From Bordetella flabilis (GTDB lineage Bacteria; Pseudomonadota; Gammaproteobacteria; Burkholderiales; Burkholderiaceae_B), in NCBI RefSeq assembly GCF_001676725.1, contig NZ_CP016172.1, forward strand, positions 2,852,001 through 2,916,000: 64,000 bases of DNA, read 5' to 3'. A model generated the notes under the pieces. That model worked only from the letters and a program-made list of their open reading frames with translations. It made no database searches and was not told where the DNA came from. Below are positions 46,589 through 56,126 of the stretch, piece by piece; within the stretch, counting starts at the first letter, position 1; the number at the start of each line of letters is the position of its first letter. The position numbers were made by a program, and so were the translations under genes.

Positions 46589-46692
46589 GAAGGGCGTTGA
46601 CGCGCACCCTCCCGACGCGCCCGATAGGCAGGGCCTTGACCGCAAACTCGCCAGCGCGTGCGACGGGTAGGGCGTTGACAGCCCATCGTGTT
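46576..46692 (+). repeat. Three imperfect tandem copies of a 39 bp unit
   Basis: Units start at 46576, 46615 and 46654. The conserved core is close to GCG-N5-GA-N3-GG-AGGGC-TTGAC; for example AGGGCGTTGAC recurs with one change in copy 2. The first unit spans the MarR stop codon. In one other frame the array reads a 13-residue period with GRALT. The last third of copy 3 is diverged. No gene uses it. Confidence 0.7.
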
Positions 46693-46756
46693 GCAAGCGG
46701 CGTCGCCAGGCACGACCAGCCAGCGGCGGAAACCTTCATGGCTGCCGCTGTCCCGC

Positions 46757-47173
46757 TCAGGCGCCGTAGTCGCCGGCCGCTTCGGGCTGGTACACGACCT
46801 TTGCGATGGTCCCGTGGTGCACCACCCGGTCGGGCCCTTGCCATTGGACCGTCTGGCCCTCGCGGCAGCCGATCAGGCTCAGGCCCAGCGGCGACAGCAC
46901 GGAAATGCAGCCATGCGCCGCATCGGCCTCCGCCGGGTAGACCAGGGTCACCTCGTGCTCCTGATCCCTGTCGTCGCGCAGCCGGATGCGGGTACGCATC
47001 GTGATGAGATCAGGCGGAACCGCGTGGCCGGGCAGGGTAGGCGCCATGTCGAAAAAGTCATGGGCGCTATGCGTTGCTTCCAGATGGCGGCTGGCCGTCA
47101 GCCGCGCCAACAGGCCGACGAGACGAGCATGGTCGAGTTCGGTCAGCACCCGTTCATGGGTCAGTGCGTGCAT
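46757..47173 (-). CDS. Rnk-like nucleoside diphosphate kinase regulator (GreA/GreB C-terminal domain)
   Basis: 138 residues from the ATG at 47173, with AGAGGA upstream. The C-terminal FKBP-like GreA/GreB domain is clear (MRTRIRLRD, VTLVYPAEADAAHGCISVLSPLGLSLIG). The N-terminal part is a short helical region as in Rnk rather than the long Gre coiled coil. Rnk binds RNA polymerase and affects NTP pools and alginate in pseudomonads. A stem-loop at 47197-47214 lies in its leader. Confidence 0.85.
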   Translation of the reverse strand: MHALTHERVLTELDHARLVGLLARLTASRHLEATHSAHDFFDMAPTLPGHAVPPDLITMRTRIRLRDDRDQEHEVTLVYPAEADAAHGCISVLSPLGLSLIGCREGQTVQWQGPDRVVHHGTIAKVVYQPEAAGDYGA

Positions 47174-47679
47174 GGGATGTTCCTCTAAGGTCTTGCGCCG
47201 CACGGAGGTGCGGCACGGCTTTGCGCGGGCTGGGCCCGACGACCTGGAGGAATGCGCTGGAAAAAGTGCTGCGGGTCGCCGGGCTCAAGCATGTGCGGCA
47301 AAAGCCGCGGCCGGTCCGGTCATGTGGACGCCAGGCGGGCAGGCGCACGCCAGGCCCGGCCGCTGGCGCGGGCCGGTACCGGTCGTGAAATCGTGCGTGG
47401 CGTGCCGTGAAGTCATGGCGACGATTGTAGGCCGTCCATGGCGACCCGTCCAATGCGGCGAGACGGGAATTCATGATCGACGTGTATGCATCGCGCCATA
47501 CCGCCAGTCATATCGACGCGGAGGTATCGATGAGCAGGCGATCATGCTGGCAATCGCCACCGGCGCCGATTCCTCGCCCGCAGCGGCCTGGCGAAGTTGG
47601 CCGGAAGGCGTCCCGGCGCGCCGCTTGCCTAGCGCCTCAGCAAAGGGCATCCATGCCCGGACGATCGAGGACTATGAGC
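47174..47679. other. Intergenic region between rnk and the small membrane-protein gene
   Basis: About 500 bp without a supported gene. A hairpin GCCGCAC-GGAG-GTGCGGC (47197-47214) lies in the rnk leader. The remaining open frames are arginine- and proline-rich shadows. The region probably holds divergent promoters for the two flanking genes. Confidence 0.45.
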
Positions 47680-47946
47680 ATGGGGTTGGAAATCATTGAA
47701 TTGCTGCAATGGCCCGCCATGGTGGCATCGCTTGCCGCGGCTTGGCTGGTCGCATCCACGCAGAAGCATCGCCGTAAAACCGGGTTTTGGGTTTTCCTGC
47801 TGAGCAACCTGCTGTGGATAGCGTGGGGGTGGCACGACGAGGCCTATGCGCTGATCGCGCTGCAGCTTGGTCTGGCAGTGATGAACATCCGGGGCGTGTT
47901 GAAGACCCGGCCCTCGACCCAGGCGGACCCGAATGCGAAAGCCTGA
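47680..47946 (+). CDS. Small inner-membrane protein of unknown function
   Basis: 88 residues from the ATG at 47680, which has GAGG nine bases upstream; an ATG at 47674 would add two residues but is too close to it. Three hydrophobic helices are seen: ELLQWPAMVASLAAAWLVAS, GFWVFLLSNLLWIAWGWH and YALIALQLGLAVMNIRG. The pattern fits small YgjV/PnuC-like membrane proteins common in betaproteobacteria, role unknown. The frame is open further upstream to 47473, but those residues lack membrane or family features. Confidence 0.7.
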   Translation: MGLEIIELLQWPAMVASLAAAWLVASTQKHRRKTGFWVFLLSNLLWIAWGWHDEAYALIALQLGLAVMNIRGVLKTRPSTQADPNAKA

Positions 47947-48028
47947 GCCAAACCGGAGTCTCATGTCGCCGTCACGGTGCGGCGGGTTGCCATCGCAGCT
48001 TTGCTCGAAGGCTCGGCCAGTTGGGGGA

Positions 48029-48363
48029 TCAGGCGGCCGCCGGACCGCTGCGATGTACAGGACCATTTCGGGCAGAACGCTCCAACAACCGCATAATGCA
48101 TATTATGTAAAGTGCAATACAGAGAGCATGGTGCAACCCGTTGGCCGTCCTAGGATGAAGATCGGCCCAGAGCCCGCCCGTCTCCAGCGCAAAGACTGGG
48201 ACGGTCGGCAGTAAGGCGATCCAGAACCGGCGGTTGAAGTCGCGCAGCTCGGAGGTTTCGCTGTCAGCCTCCTCCGCGGGGATCACCGGCTCCAGGGCCA
48301 TGCCGCAGATCGGACAGTTGCCCGGTCTTTTTGGCGGACCTGCGGGTGCATCGGACACGTATA
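48029..48363 (-). pseudogene. Remnant of a copper-translocating P-type ATPase (N-terminal segment)
   Basis: Homology to the start of CopA-type P-ATPases is split over two frames: YTCPMHPQVRQ (about 48363-48330) in one, then RPGNCPICGMALEPV and SELRDFNRRFWIALLPTVPVF in another. The break lies at a run of five A on the coding strand (T at 48328-48332). Similarity fades after about residue 60, and the other roughly 700 residues (metal channel, DKTGT, ATP-binding domain) are absent. It is a decayed fragment directly downstream of the DUF411 gene on the same strand. Confidence 0.75.
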
Positions 48364-48427
48364 GTCGATGTCCACAAGGTCACGGGGCGCACTGGAATGC
48401 GTGCCGCGAGGGCGCGAGCTGGACGCG

Positions 48428-48901
48428 CTATACGTAGGCCTGGTAAACCCGCGCACGCCCTGCCCGCTCGATCAGATAGACGTTGTAGGGCAAACGACGG
48501 CCGCCGTAGTCGGGGCCGTCCATGCCGGGCGCGCCCAGCGGCATACCCGGTACCGCCAAACCGACCGCCTCGGGACGCTCCCGGAGCAAGCGGCGGATCT
48601 CGGTCGCGGGCACATGGCCCTCCAGCGCGTAGCCGTCAATGCGCGCGGAGTGGCACGATGCGTAGTCGTTCGGAATGCCATTGCGTTGCCGCACGGCCGA
48701 CGTGTCCGGCACATCGTGCACGGCGACCTCGAATCCGCTGTCTTTCAGATGCTTGACCCAGTCCTTGCAGCATCCGCACGTCGGTGTCTTCCAGACCGAA
48801 ATTTGCGCGCCGCTGCCCGCCACCGCCCAGACAGGCGCGCCGGCGAGCGCTACCAGCAAGGCGCGGCGCATTTGACGATGAGTTTCCGATATCGGTTGCA
48901 T
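48428..48901 (-). CDS. DUF411 metal-binding protein
   Basis: 157 residues from the ATG at 48901. A signal-peptide-like start (RRALLVALAGAPVWAVAGSG) is followed by the DUF411 motif TPTCGCCKDW with Cys42, Cys44 and Cys45, then VHDVPDTSAVR, CHSARIDGYALEGHVPA and a terminal YNVYLI. DUF411/CopG proteins are periplasmic, occur in copper and other metal resistance loci, and probably bind Cu(I). It is divergent from copR. Confidence 0.88.
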   Translation of the reverse strand: MQPISETHRQMRRALLVALAGAPVWAVAGSGAQISVWKTPTCGCCKDWVKHLKDSGFEVAVHDVPDTSAVRQRNGIPNDYASCHSARIDGYALEGHVPATEIRRLLRERPEAVGLAVPGMPLGAPGMDGPDYGGRRLPYNVYLIERAGRARVYQAYV

Positions 48902-48962
48902 GCTGAGAGGTTCCCTTCTTCTCTTACGAGGCACTCCTGACGCCATCGGGGCCCGTACGTGG

Positions 48963-49027
48963 TGCCAAGCCGCACCCATCCCTTGGCAAAAGCGATGGGT
49001 CGGAGTGCTGGATAATCACCATTATCC
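48963..49027. promoter_or_regulatory. Two dyads in the DUF411/copR divergent promoter
   Basis: TGCCAAG-N12-CTTGGCA (48963-48988) and GGATAAT-N4-ATTATCC (49010-49027) are both perfect 7 bp inverted repeats. The second ends 20 bases before the copR start codon, a position for autoregulation. The 146 bp gap should carry promoters for both genes. Assignment to CopR or to another metal regulator is open. Confidence 0.5.
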
Positions 49028-49047
49028 CTGTTCCGGCCCGACGCATC

Positions 49048-49722
49048 ATGCGGCTACTCATCATTGAAGACGAACACAAGCTTGCCGACCACCTTCAGAA
49101 AGGCTTGTCCGAGCAGAACTATGCGGTGACCGTCGCACGCGACGGCCTGTCGGGGCGGCGCGCGGCGCTGGGCGGCGGCCACGACCTGATCATCCTGGAC
49201 GTGATGCTGCCGGGCCTAGACGGCTTCGGCATTCTGGCCGAGGTGCGCCAGGCGGGCAATACGCCGGTGCTGATGCTCACGGCCCGCGACAAGGTCGAGG
49301 ACCGCGTCAGAGGATTGGACGGCGGCGCGGATGACTACCTGGTCAAGCCCTTCGCCTTCTCAGAGCTGCTGGCCCGCGTGCACGCCTTGCTGCGGCGCGG
49401 GCGCAGCCATGAAGCGACGCTGCTGAAGCTGGCCGACCTCGAGCTTGACGTGGTGCGCCGTAAGGCCCATCGCGGCGGCACCCGTCTGGATCTCACCGCC
49501 AAGGAATACGTGCTGCTTTCCCTACTGTTGCGCCGCCAAGGCGAAGTAGTCTCGCGGGCGACCCTTGCCGAACAGGTGTGGGACATGCACTTTGACAGTG
49601 ACACGAACGTCATCGAAGTCGCCGTCCGGCGGCTGCGCGCCAAGCTGGACGATCCGTTTGAGGTGAAGCTGCTGCATACGGTGCGCGGCCAAGGCTATGT
49701 TTTGAAGCGTGACGATGCATGA
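49048..49722 (+). CDS. copR: Heavy-metal response regulator (CopR/CusR type)
   Basis: 224-residue OmpR/PhoB-family regulator. Receiver domain: acidic pair in IIEDEHK, phospho-acceptor Asp51 ([12 protein letters not shown]), Thr in MLTARDK and Lys in [16 protein letters not shown]. The winged-helix effector is at about 125-222, ending [11 protein letters not shown]. It should activate the copper genes with the partner kinase. Its stop overlaps the kinase ATG (ATGA). Confidence 0.93.
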   Translation: MRLLIIEDEHKLADHLQKGLSEQNYAVTVARDGLSGRRAALGGGHDLIILDVMLPGLDGFGILAEVRQAGNTPVLMLTARDKVEDRVRGLDGGADDYLVKPFAFSELLARVHALLRRGRSHEATLLKLADLELDVVRRKAHRGGTRLDLTAKEYVLLSLLLRRQGEVVSRATLAEQVWDMHFDSDTNVIEVAVRRLRAKLDDPFEVKLLHTVRGQGYVLKRDDA

Positions 49723-51152
49723 AGACCGCGGCCATCACCTCTATCCGCGTGCGCCTCACGCTGCTCTTGGCGGCGATCGCGCTAGTCGTGTCCAGCGTCG
49801 CGGGGTACACGCTTTTCCTCGCATTGAAGTACGAAGTGCAGCGCCGCGAAATGGCCGAAGTCGCCGGCAAGCTGGAGCTGATCGACCACCTGATCGGCAT
49901 GCAAAGTACGCCCGAGGAGCTCGCTGCGCTCAAGGGCACCTTGGATAACATTCTCGTCGGCCACAACAATCTGAAGGCCTGGCTCGTCGATACGCAGGGC
50001 CGAGTCCTCTATGGCGACGCGCCCCCGCTGGCGTTGCGAATGGGACAGGGTCGCGAGGTCCTGGTGGAGACTGCGAGCGGAACGCGGATGCGGGCCCTTC
50101 AGGTGCCGGTGCACTCACAGGCCGCGCCGGGCGCGCTACTAACAGTCGCCATCGATACTCAGCCGAGCGCGGAATTTCTCTATGGTTTTGCCACGGTGCT
50201 ATTGGCCATCTGTGCCTTCTGGGTCGGCGCCTCTGCCCTGCTGGCCGCCTGGGCAGTGCGCCGCAGCCTGGCCCCCGTGCACCGGCTGTCTCACCAGGCC
50301 GCGCGCATCCAACCCGATCATCTAGATCTGCGGCTGCCTGTGCAGGGCATCGACCGCGAGTTGCGCGAGCTGTCCGTCGCCTTTAACAGCACCCTGGATC
50401 GCCTGCAAGCAGCCTATCGGCAGCTCGAAGGCTTCAACGCCGATGTGGCGCACGAGCTTCGGACCCCTTTGGCCACCCTCATCAACGGTACCGAAATCAT
50501 TCTGGCTACGGATCGCTCCAATGGCGAACTGCGCGAGGTCTTGGAATCCAATCTGGAGGAGCTGGTCGGCCTGAAGGCGTTGATCAACGACATGTTGTTC
50601 CTGGCGCGCGCCGATGGCGGCGAGCTTGCCCGCGATCTCCAGGAAATCCACATACAGGGCGAAATCCACCATGTGGCCGAATACTATGACGCGGCACTGC
50701 AAGAAGCACGGCTGACGCTGCGCCAGGCGGGCGACGCGCGCGTCCGGGCAAATCCTCGCCTACTGCGCCGCGCCCTCTCGAATCTGATTGCGAACGCCAT
50801 CAAAGCCTCGCCGGCCGGGGCGACGTTGGAGATTGCCTGCATCGAGTCACTGACCGAAGTCGAGATCCGCGTCGTCAACGCCGGTGACGCCATACCGCCG
50901 CAGGCGCTGCCCCGGATTTTCGACCGCTTTTATCGGGTAGACGACGCACGCAGTCGCCGCGCCGAAGGACACGGTCTGGGCCTGGCCATCGTTCGTGCCA
51001 TAGCGCAAATGCACGGTGGACGCGTCTTTGCGCTGTCCGAAGCGGGCCGTACGATCGTCGGCTTTACGCTCTCCCGCGCCCGTCCTGCCCAGGCGGCGCC
51101 CCCGCCCAGCGAGCCCACGCGTGCGCAATCCGCGCCGCAATTGCGAACCTGA
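49719..51152 (+). CDS. copS: Heavy-metal sensor histidine kinase (CopS/CusS type)
   Basis: 477 residues. There is a transmembrane helix at about 11-33 and another near 150-180, with a periplasmic sensor of about 115 residues between them. HAMP follows ([17 protein letters not shown]); the H-box is [13 protein letters not shown] with His245; then the N-box [10 protein letters not shown] and an ATP lid with [12 protein letters not shown] and [18 protein letters not shown]. It senses periplasmic metal, probably Cu(I), and phosphorylates CopR. Confidence 0.92.
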   Translation: MKTAAITSIRVRLTLLLAAIALVVSSVAGYTLFLALKYEVQRREMAEVAGKLELIDHLIGMQSTPEELAALKGTLDNILVGHNNLKAWLVDTQGRVLYGDAPPLALRMGQGREVLVETASGTRMRALQVPVHSQAAPGALLTVAIDTQPSAEFLYGFATVLLAICAFWVGASALLAAWAVRRSLAPVHRLSHQAARIQPDHLDLRLPVQGIDRELRELSVAFNSTLDRLQAAYRQLEGFNADVAHELRTPLATLINGTEIILATDRSNGELREVLESNLEELVGLKALINDMLFLARADGGELARDLQEIHIQGEIHHVAEYYDAALQEARLTLRQAGDARVRANPRLLRRALSNLIANAIKASPAGATLEIACIESLTEVEIRVVNAGDAIPPQALPRIFDRFYRVDDARSRRAEGHGLGLAIVRAIAQMHGGRVFALSEAGRTIVGFTLSRARPAQAAPPPSEPTRAQSAPQLRT

Positions 51153-51270
51153 CATTCCCGTAATGAAACAGGGCCTTTCATATGCCCCATAGCGGTACGG
51201 CGCCTGCTGCCCTCCTGCGGCATCTTGGCGTTGGCATGACGCCCGCGCTGGTATCGACAGGAGAGCCACC

Positions 51271-51600
51271 ATGGTCACGAACCAATTCGAGCAGTGCATC
51301 CGAGAATGTTATGCCTGCGCCACCGCGTGCGATACCTGCGCGGCGGCGTGCTTAGAGGAACCGAACGTCCAGGAGATGGTGGGCTGCATACGCTTGGACC
51401 TGGACTGCGCTGAGGTCTGCCGCTGCGGGGCGGGCGTGATGGGGAGAGGTAGCGACATCGCGGCAAACGTCTGCGCGTTGTGCGCCGACGTTTGCGCGGC
51501 TTGCGCGCAAGAGTGCGGCAAGCACGCGATGGAGCACTGTCAGGCGTGCGCCCGCGCCTGCGAGCGGTGCGCCCAGGCCTGCCGTGCCATGGCGGCATAG
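51271..51600 (+). CDS. Cysteine-rich four-helix-bundle copper storage protein (Csp3-like)
   Basis: 109 residues with 20 cysteines arranged as CxxxC and CxxC along helices (QCIRECYACATACDTC at the start). This is the pattern of Csp proteins, which fill the core of a four-helix bundle with Cu(I) thiolates. There is no signal peptide, so it is cytosolic like Csp3. A GGAGAG site precedes the ATG. It lies 118 bp after copS and converges on copD. Confidence 0.9.
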   Translation: MVTNQFEQCIRECYACATACDTCAAACLEEPNVQEMVGCIRLDLDCAEVCRCGAGVMGRGSDIAANVCALCADVCAACAQECGKHAMEHCQACARACERCAQACRAMAA

Positions 51601-51685
51601 CCCTACGGCCGGTCCAAGCTCGGCGGCGGCGTTGGCGTCGGCTCGCCCGCAGCACCACCCGCCATACCACCCCGCCCTACCACGC

Positions 51686-51704
51686 GCGCCGCCTAGGGCG
51701 GCGC
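51686..51704. terminator. GC hairpin between convergent csp and copD
   Basis: GCGCCGCC-TAG-GGCGGCGC has perfect 8 bp arms with a three-base loop and overlaps the copD stop codon. It probably terminates transcription arriving from one or both sides. No T-run is present. Confidence 0.45.
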
Positions 51705-52637
51705 CATCACTGCCGGTTGGGACGGGTCCAGCGTACCCAGCCACGCGACGGCGGCCAAGATGAGGATGGCGGCGCCCGTTTCCCAAGCGAGACTCCTGCG
51801 CAGTCCCGCCACCGCCTGGGCGGTAAGTCCGGTCCCTAGGCTGCGCTCCAACTTGGGCGTGAGGTGATACCGATTCGTGGCCGCGAGTGCCAGCATCAAA
51901 GCAAAAAGGCCCAGCTTCGTGAGCAGCAGCTGTCCGTATTGGGTGGAGATCAGCCCGGACACTTGCAGCCCGGCGATCAGGCAGTAATTCACCACGCCGG
52001 TCACCACGAGGGCGAGCACAATGATGGTGCCGATCCACGCAAAACCCGACAGCCCCTGGCGTAGCAAGCGCAACTGGCCGAGCCCCGCCAGTTGTCGTGG
52101 GCGCAACAGCAGCGCGAATGTCACCAGCGCGCCGATCCATCCGGCGGCGGCAATCAGGTGAAGAATGTCGGCCGTGAAATGCACGTACCGGCGTGCGCCT
52201 TCGTCCATCGCCCCGTGCCCGCTCCAGGCCACGGTGGCCAGGGACACGATCCCCAAGGCTCCTGCCCATCCAAGCGATACGGTGTTCTGTCGTGTGGAGA
52301 GCAACGCCGATAGCGCAACCAGTGCCATGGCCGCGATGCGCACCGCCCACGCGACGCCGGCGTCGGTCTCGGTCAGCATCATAAGCACCACATGCCTCTC
52401 CAGATCGCCGAGCTCGGATACGTCGCTCATGACCATGGCAAGCATCACCATATGGCACAACGAAAGCACTAGTCCAATGCCCGCCAATGCGATCAGCAGG
52501 CCGCGCAATCCGATCGCCGTGGCGACCTGGTCGGCCTGCCTGCGAAATGCAAGTATCGCGATCAGCGGCAAGCCCGCGAGCAGTGTGAGATCCAAGTACA
52601 ACGCGAAGCGGATTGTCGCGTTGAGACCGCCGTCCAT
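51693..52637 (-). CDS. copD: Copper resistance membrane protein CopD
   Basis: 314 residues with about eight membrane helices. CopD traits: HMVMLAMVMSD, VHFTADILHLIAAAGWIGALVTFALLL (conserved His/Trp) and NRYHLTPKLERSL. It is thought to move copper across the inner membrane with CopC. It lies 4 bp after copC, the last gene of the copABCD operon. Confidence 0.92.
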   Translation of the reverse strand: MDGGLNATIRFALYLDLTLLAGLPLIAILAFRRQADQVATAIGLRGLLIALAGIGLVLSLCHMVMLAMVMSDVSELGDLERHVVLMMLTETDAGVAWAVRIAAMALVALSALLSTRQNTVSLGWAGALGIVSLATVAWSGHGAMDEGARRYVHFTADILHLIAAAGWIGALVTFALLLRPRQLAGLGQLRLLRQGLSGFAWIGTIIVLALVVTGVVNYCLIAGLQVSGLISTQYGQLLLTKLGLFALMLALAATNRYHLTPKLERSLGTGLTAQAVAGLRRSLAWETGAAILILAAVAWLGTLDPSQPAVMAPP

Positions 52638-52641
52638 CGAC

Positions 52642-53028
52642 CTACTTCACCTGGAAGGAGAAGTTCCCTGTCACGGGGTGGGTGTCCGAGGAAACCGCGC
52701 GCCATTCCACGCGGTACGTTCCAGCCGTCAAAGGTTGAGTCGGGGTGATCACCATGGTCTTGGGGTCATCGCTGCCGGAGACGCGCGACCCGATGGCCAT
52801 CGGCGCATGCGCGCCCATGCCCGGCATTGCCGTCATGAGCAGCTTGGCGCCGGAGAACTGAGGCACCAACGATTCAGAAAAGCGCAGTTCGATCTGCTTG
52901 GGGGCGGGTCCTTCGGCCTGCGCTTGTGGCGCGGACGATACCAATTTGGGGTGCGCCTGAGCGAGAGTTCCAGTGAAAACACCTGCGATGAGCGCTGCCG
53001 CGCTGAAGGTCGATCGAATGATTGCCAT
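52642..53028 (-). CDS. copC: Periplasmic copper-binding protein CopC
   Basis: 128 residues with a signal peptide ending LAQA-HPKLVSSAP, so the mature N-terminal His is placed for the Cu(II) site. The other ligands fit in the TGKxxx-free core near SSDTHPVTGNFSFQVK at the C-terminus. A Met-rich loop MTAMPGMGAHAPM would hold Cu(I). The fold is the CopC beta-barrel. It lies between copB (89 bp upstream) and copD. Confidence 0.93.
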   Translation of the reverse strand: MAIIRSTFSAAALIAGVFTGTLAQAHPKLVSSAPQAQAEGPAPKQIELRFSESLVPQFSGAKLLMTAMPGMGAHAPMAIGSRVSGSDDPKTMVITPTQPLTAGTYRVEWRAVSSDTHPVTGNFSFQVK

Positions 53029-53117
53029 AATAATTACGGATGAAGTGGATAGAAACGAAGTCAGATCGATGCGACAGGCCTACAACGGTAAGAACTCGCC
53101 AGACCAAGGAAGATTGT

Positions 53118-53939
53118 TCAAAACCACATGCGTACGCCGACCAGGAACCGTGTCTCGCTGCGGCTACCCCCATCGGCTCGCGCAAAGTCTGCGGTGTTCC
53201 CGTACGAGCGATTCCACGTCACTCCGATATAGGGGGCGAACTCGCGCCGGATCTCATAGCGCAACCGCAGCCCCACCTCGGAATTGGCCAGACCCGAACC
53301 GACGCCGCGCGCGGCATCGTTCTTGCCATAGAAATTGACCTCCGCCATGGGCTGCAAGATCAACCGATTGGTGATCAGAATGTCGTACTCGCCTTTCAGG
53401 CGCAACGCGGTTTGGCCGCTGTCGCCGACAAAGCCGGTGATCTCCGATTCGAAGTTGTATAACGCCAGCCCTTGCAGCCCGAAAGCGGCCCAGGTCTGCG
53501 ACGGCCCGGGCTTGGAATCCTGCCGGATGCCGCCGACCAGATCCCACCAGGGTGTGATCGAATGACCCCACAGGGCCTGCACTTCCGCATGTTCCAATGC
53601 GCCATTGGTGCGTTCGCCTTCGGACCGTAGCCATAGTCGGTCGATGTCGCCGCCGATCCAGCCGGTGAAGTCCCAGTTCAGGGCGCTCCCGTCCTTGGCG
53701 TCCTGCCATTCCAGCTCATCGAACAGGAATTGGTAGTTGATCGCCGTATCGTGGACCATGTGGCCTTCCGAATCGAAGGCAGCTGCCCTACGGTCCGCAT
53801 CGGTCAATACCGGGATCGGTGTGCGGCTTTGTGTGGGTACACCCGTCTGTGCCGCTGCGGCCGGCGGCAAGGTGAGGGCAAAAACGGTAGTGGCCATGGC
53901 CGTCAGGACCGCCGCTGTGCGATGAAAGGTCGCCATCAT
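53118..53939 (-). CDS. copB: Copper resistance outer-membrane protein CopB
   Basis: 273 residues from the ATG at 53939, with AAAGGA upstream; an ATG at 53951 overlapping the copA stop is an alternative. A signal peptide ends near AAAAQT. The barrel shows typical CopB stretches: [52 protein letters not shown] and a terminal [10 protein letters not shown] with C-terminal Phe. It lacks the long Met/His-rich N-terminal region of Pseudomonas CopB. Confidence 0.9.
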   Translation of the reverse strand: MMATFHRTAAVLTAMATTVFALTLPPAAAAQTGVPTQSRTPIPVLTDADRRAAAFDSEGHMVHDTAINYQFLFDELEWQDAKDGSALNWDFTGWIGGDIDRLWLRSEGERTNGALEHAEVQALWGHSITPWWDLVGGIRQDSKPGPSQTWAAFGLQGLALYNFESEITGFVGDSGQTALRLKGEYDILITNRLILQPMAEVNFYGKNDAARGVGSGLANSEVGLRLRYEIRREFAPYIGVTWNRSYGNTADFARADGGSRSETRFLVGVRMWF

Positions 53940-53947
53940 GGGTCCTT

Positions 53948-55768
53948 TCATTCCTGTACGCGGACTTCGCGGAACATGCCCATCTCCATGTGGTACAGGA
54001 GGTGGCAGTGATACGCCCAACGCCCCAGAGCATCCGCCGTAACCCGGTAACTGCGTTTGGAGCCCGGCGGCATGTCGATGGTGTGCTTGCGCACCATGAA
54101 GTTGCCCTCCTCGTCCTCCAGGTCGCTCCACATGCCATGCAAGTGAATTGGGTGGCTCATCATCGTGTCATTTATCAAAACGATCCGGACGCGTTCTCCG
54201 TATTTGAGCGGCACGGGCTTGGCATCCGAAAACTTGATGCCGTCGAAGGACCAGACGAATTTCTCCATGTGACCAGTCAGGTGCAGTTCGATGGTCCGGC
54301 TCGGTTCCCGTCCATCTGGATCTTCAAACGTGCTTCGCAGATCCGCGTAGGTCAGGACTCGCCTTCCGTTTTCCCGCAGGCCGATACCCGGATCGTCCAG
54401 TTTCGGGACTGGATTCATCACCTGCATATCCACCAAGGGGTTACCGTCCTCGGACGCCGGATGGCTCTGCATCCCATCCATGCCGTGCATCTGGCCTTGC
54501 ATACCCCGCATCTTGCTGTGATCCATGCCTGCCATGCTGCCGGCGTCCATGGTCTGTATCTGGTCTGGTGTACCGTGCATTGAGCCGTGCTCGCCGTGCT
54601 CGATCGCCATCGAGCTGGAACCCATAGCGCCCATGCTGCCGTGGTCCATCCCGCCCATTCCCATATCGTCCATGGTGACCAAGGGGCGCGGATCCATCGG
54701 AGGGACCGGGGCGGTGCGCCCCTCGGAGCTCGTCAGGGTACCCCGGGCGTAGCCGGTCCGGTCCATGGATTGGGCGAAGATCGTGTACGCGTCATCGCCG
54801 GCGGGCTCGACCAGCACGTCATAGGTTTCCGCCACGGCGATGCGAAACTCGTCCACACTGACGGGCTTGACATACTGGCCGTCGGCAGCCACCACGGTCA
54901 TTTTCAGACCGGGGATCCGCACATCGAAATAGCTCATCGCCGAGCCATTGATAAAGCGCAGGCGCACCCGCTCGCCGCGCCGGAAGATGCCTGTCCATCC
55001 TGGCTCGGGCGCGCTCCCGTTCATCAGATATGTGTAGGTATAGCCGCTGACATCTGCCAGGTCCGTGGGATTCATGCGCATTTCCGCCCACATCATCCGG
55101 TCATCAACCGTTGCGCCCCACCCCTTCGACTTCACATCCCGGACGAAGTCCACGAGCGTGCGCTTATGGAAGTTGTAGTAGTCAGCTTGCTTCTTCAACT
55201 TCCTGGCAATATTGGCCGGAGCCTCGTCGGTCCAGTCCGACAGCATGATCACGTAATCGCGGTCATAGGCGAAGGGCTCCTGGTCCTTCGCCTCGATCAC
55301 TAAGGGCCCATACACACCGGACTGCTCCTGGAACGCCGAATGACTGTGATACCAGTAGGTGCCATTCTGCTTAACCTTGAACTCGTAGACGTACATGCCG
55401 TCGGGCGCGATGCCGTGAAAGCTCAGGCCCGGTACACCGTCCATGTTTGCGGGCAGGATAATGCCGTGCCAATGGATCGACGTTGTTTCCTTGAGGCGGT
55501 TGCGCACCCGTAGGGTGACGGTGTCGCCTTCGCGCCAGCGAAGAATCGGCCCAGGAATGCCGCCATTGATCGTCAAGGCGGTACGGCGGTCACCGGTGAA
55601 ATTCACCGGCGCCTCCTCTATGGACAGGTCGAACTGCTTGCCCGTCAATACGCCGGACTGATCCGATTCATTAGTGGCCCACGAGGTGCGCCATAAGCCC
55701 AGCCCCCCCATCAGCCCACTGGCGCCGAGGGCCTTGACGAACCTACGTCTGGAATTCGGAGGTTGCAT
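53948..55768 (-). CDS. copA: Periplasmic multicopper oxidase CopA (copper resistance system A)
   Basis: 606 residues. The twin-arginine signal contains [10 protein letters not shown] (6-15). Copper sites: HWHG at 99-102, HSH at 141-143, HPIHLHGMW at 539-547 and [12 protein letters not shown] at 587-598, covering types 1, 2 and 3. A Met/His-rich insert with repeated MDHG and MxGM units lies at about 372-445 and would bind extra copper. It oxidises Cu(I) in the periplasm. It is the first gene of copABCD; a CopR-type box may lie 130 bases upstream. Confidence 0.95.
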   Translation of the reverse strand: MQPPNSRRRFVKALGASGLMGGLGLWRTSWATNESDQSGVLTGKQFDLSIEEAPVNFTGDRRTALTINGGIPGPILRWREGDTVTLRVRNRLKETTSIHWHGIILPANMDGVPGLSFHGIAPDGMYVYEFKVKQNGTYWYHSHSAFQEQSGVYGPLVIEAKDQEPFAYDRDYVIMLSDWTDEAPANIARKLKKQADYYNFHKRTLVDFVRDVKSKGWGATVDDRMMWAEMRMNPTDLADVSGYTYTYLMNGSAPEPGWTGIFRRGERVRLRFINGSAMSYFDVRIPGLKMTVVAADGQYVKPVSVDEFRIAVAETYDVLVEPAGDDAYTIFAQSMDRTGYARGTLTSSEGRTAPVPPMDPRPLVTMDDMGMGGMDHGSMGAMGSSSMAIEHGEHGSMHGTPDQIQTMDAGSMAGMDHSKMRGMQGQMHGMDGMQSHPASEDGNPLVDMQVMNPVPKLDDPGIGLRENGRRVLTYADLRSTFEDPDGREPSRTIELHLTGHMEKFVWSFDGIKFSDAKPVPLKYGERVRIVLINDTMMSHPIHLHGMWSDLEDEEGNFMVRKHTIDMPPGSKRSYRVTADALGRWAYHCHLLYHMEMGMFREVRVQE

Positions 55769-56121
55769 TGCGTTCCGGTAATAAGTACGCGCTGTACAAC
55801 CACGTCCTGCGGGTGGGCGAACGCGCCCTGCCCAGGCGTGCTTGCCAGCCGCGAGCGTTGTGACGACGAGATGTTGCCATATCGCCTATCACGCTCGATT
55901 ACATTTATGTCAGGTTCCGGCGCCATCGATGTAGCGCTTACCAGTGCAACACGAGCACGGTCGACGCGCTCAGGACGCCAGCGCGCACATCTTGTCGACA
56001 GTGGCGCGCCGTTCCTCCTGATCGCATACAGGCCATGCGGGATGAAGTCGGTCAGGCCTGAGCGCGCCGACGTCGCGCCCTGATAAAACGGCCCGCAACC
56101 CGAAGCACCTGCCGGCGCCCC
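55769..56121. other. Intergenic region upstream of copA
   Basis: About 350 bp between divergent copA and the dioxygenase operon, with no gene I can support. Small open frames on both strands match no family. The region may mark the edge of the copper island. Apart from the box at 55899-55912 I see no repeat or mobile-element trace. Confidence 0.45.
55899..55912. promoter_or_regulatory. Candidate CopR/CusR-type box upstream of copA
   Basis: TTACATTTATGTCA is an imperfect palindrome of TTACAT/ATGTCA (5 of 6 pairs) with a two-base centre, similar in style to heavy-metal response-regulator boxes. It lies 131 bases before the copA start on the correct side. Confidence 0.4.
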
Positions 56122-56126
56122 TAAAA

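Noticed and set aside
46231..47004. Plus-strand frame running through marR and the 39 bp repeats
   Set aside because: Out of frame with marR, Arg-rich, antisense to rnk; only the repeat period is of interest.
47473..47679. N-terminal extension of the small membrane protein
   Set aside because: Residues upstream of the hydrophobic region lack features, and a GAGG site supports the ATG at 47680.
48029..48358. Intact small membrane protein in the copper region
   Set aside because: The frame starts inside a P-ATPase motif and only part matches the family, so it is better read as a pseudogene fragment.
55763..56083. 106-codon plus-strand frame upstream of copA
   Set aside because: Cys/Arg/Ser-rich without family features or ribosome site, and it begins inside the copA leader.
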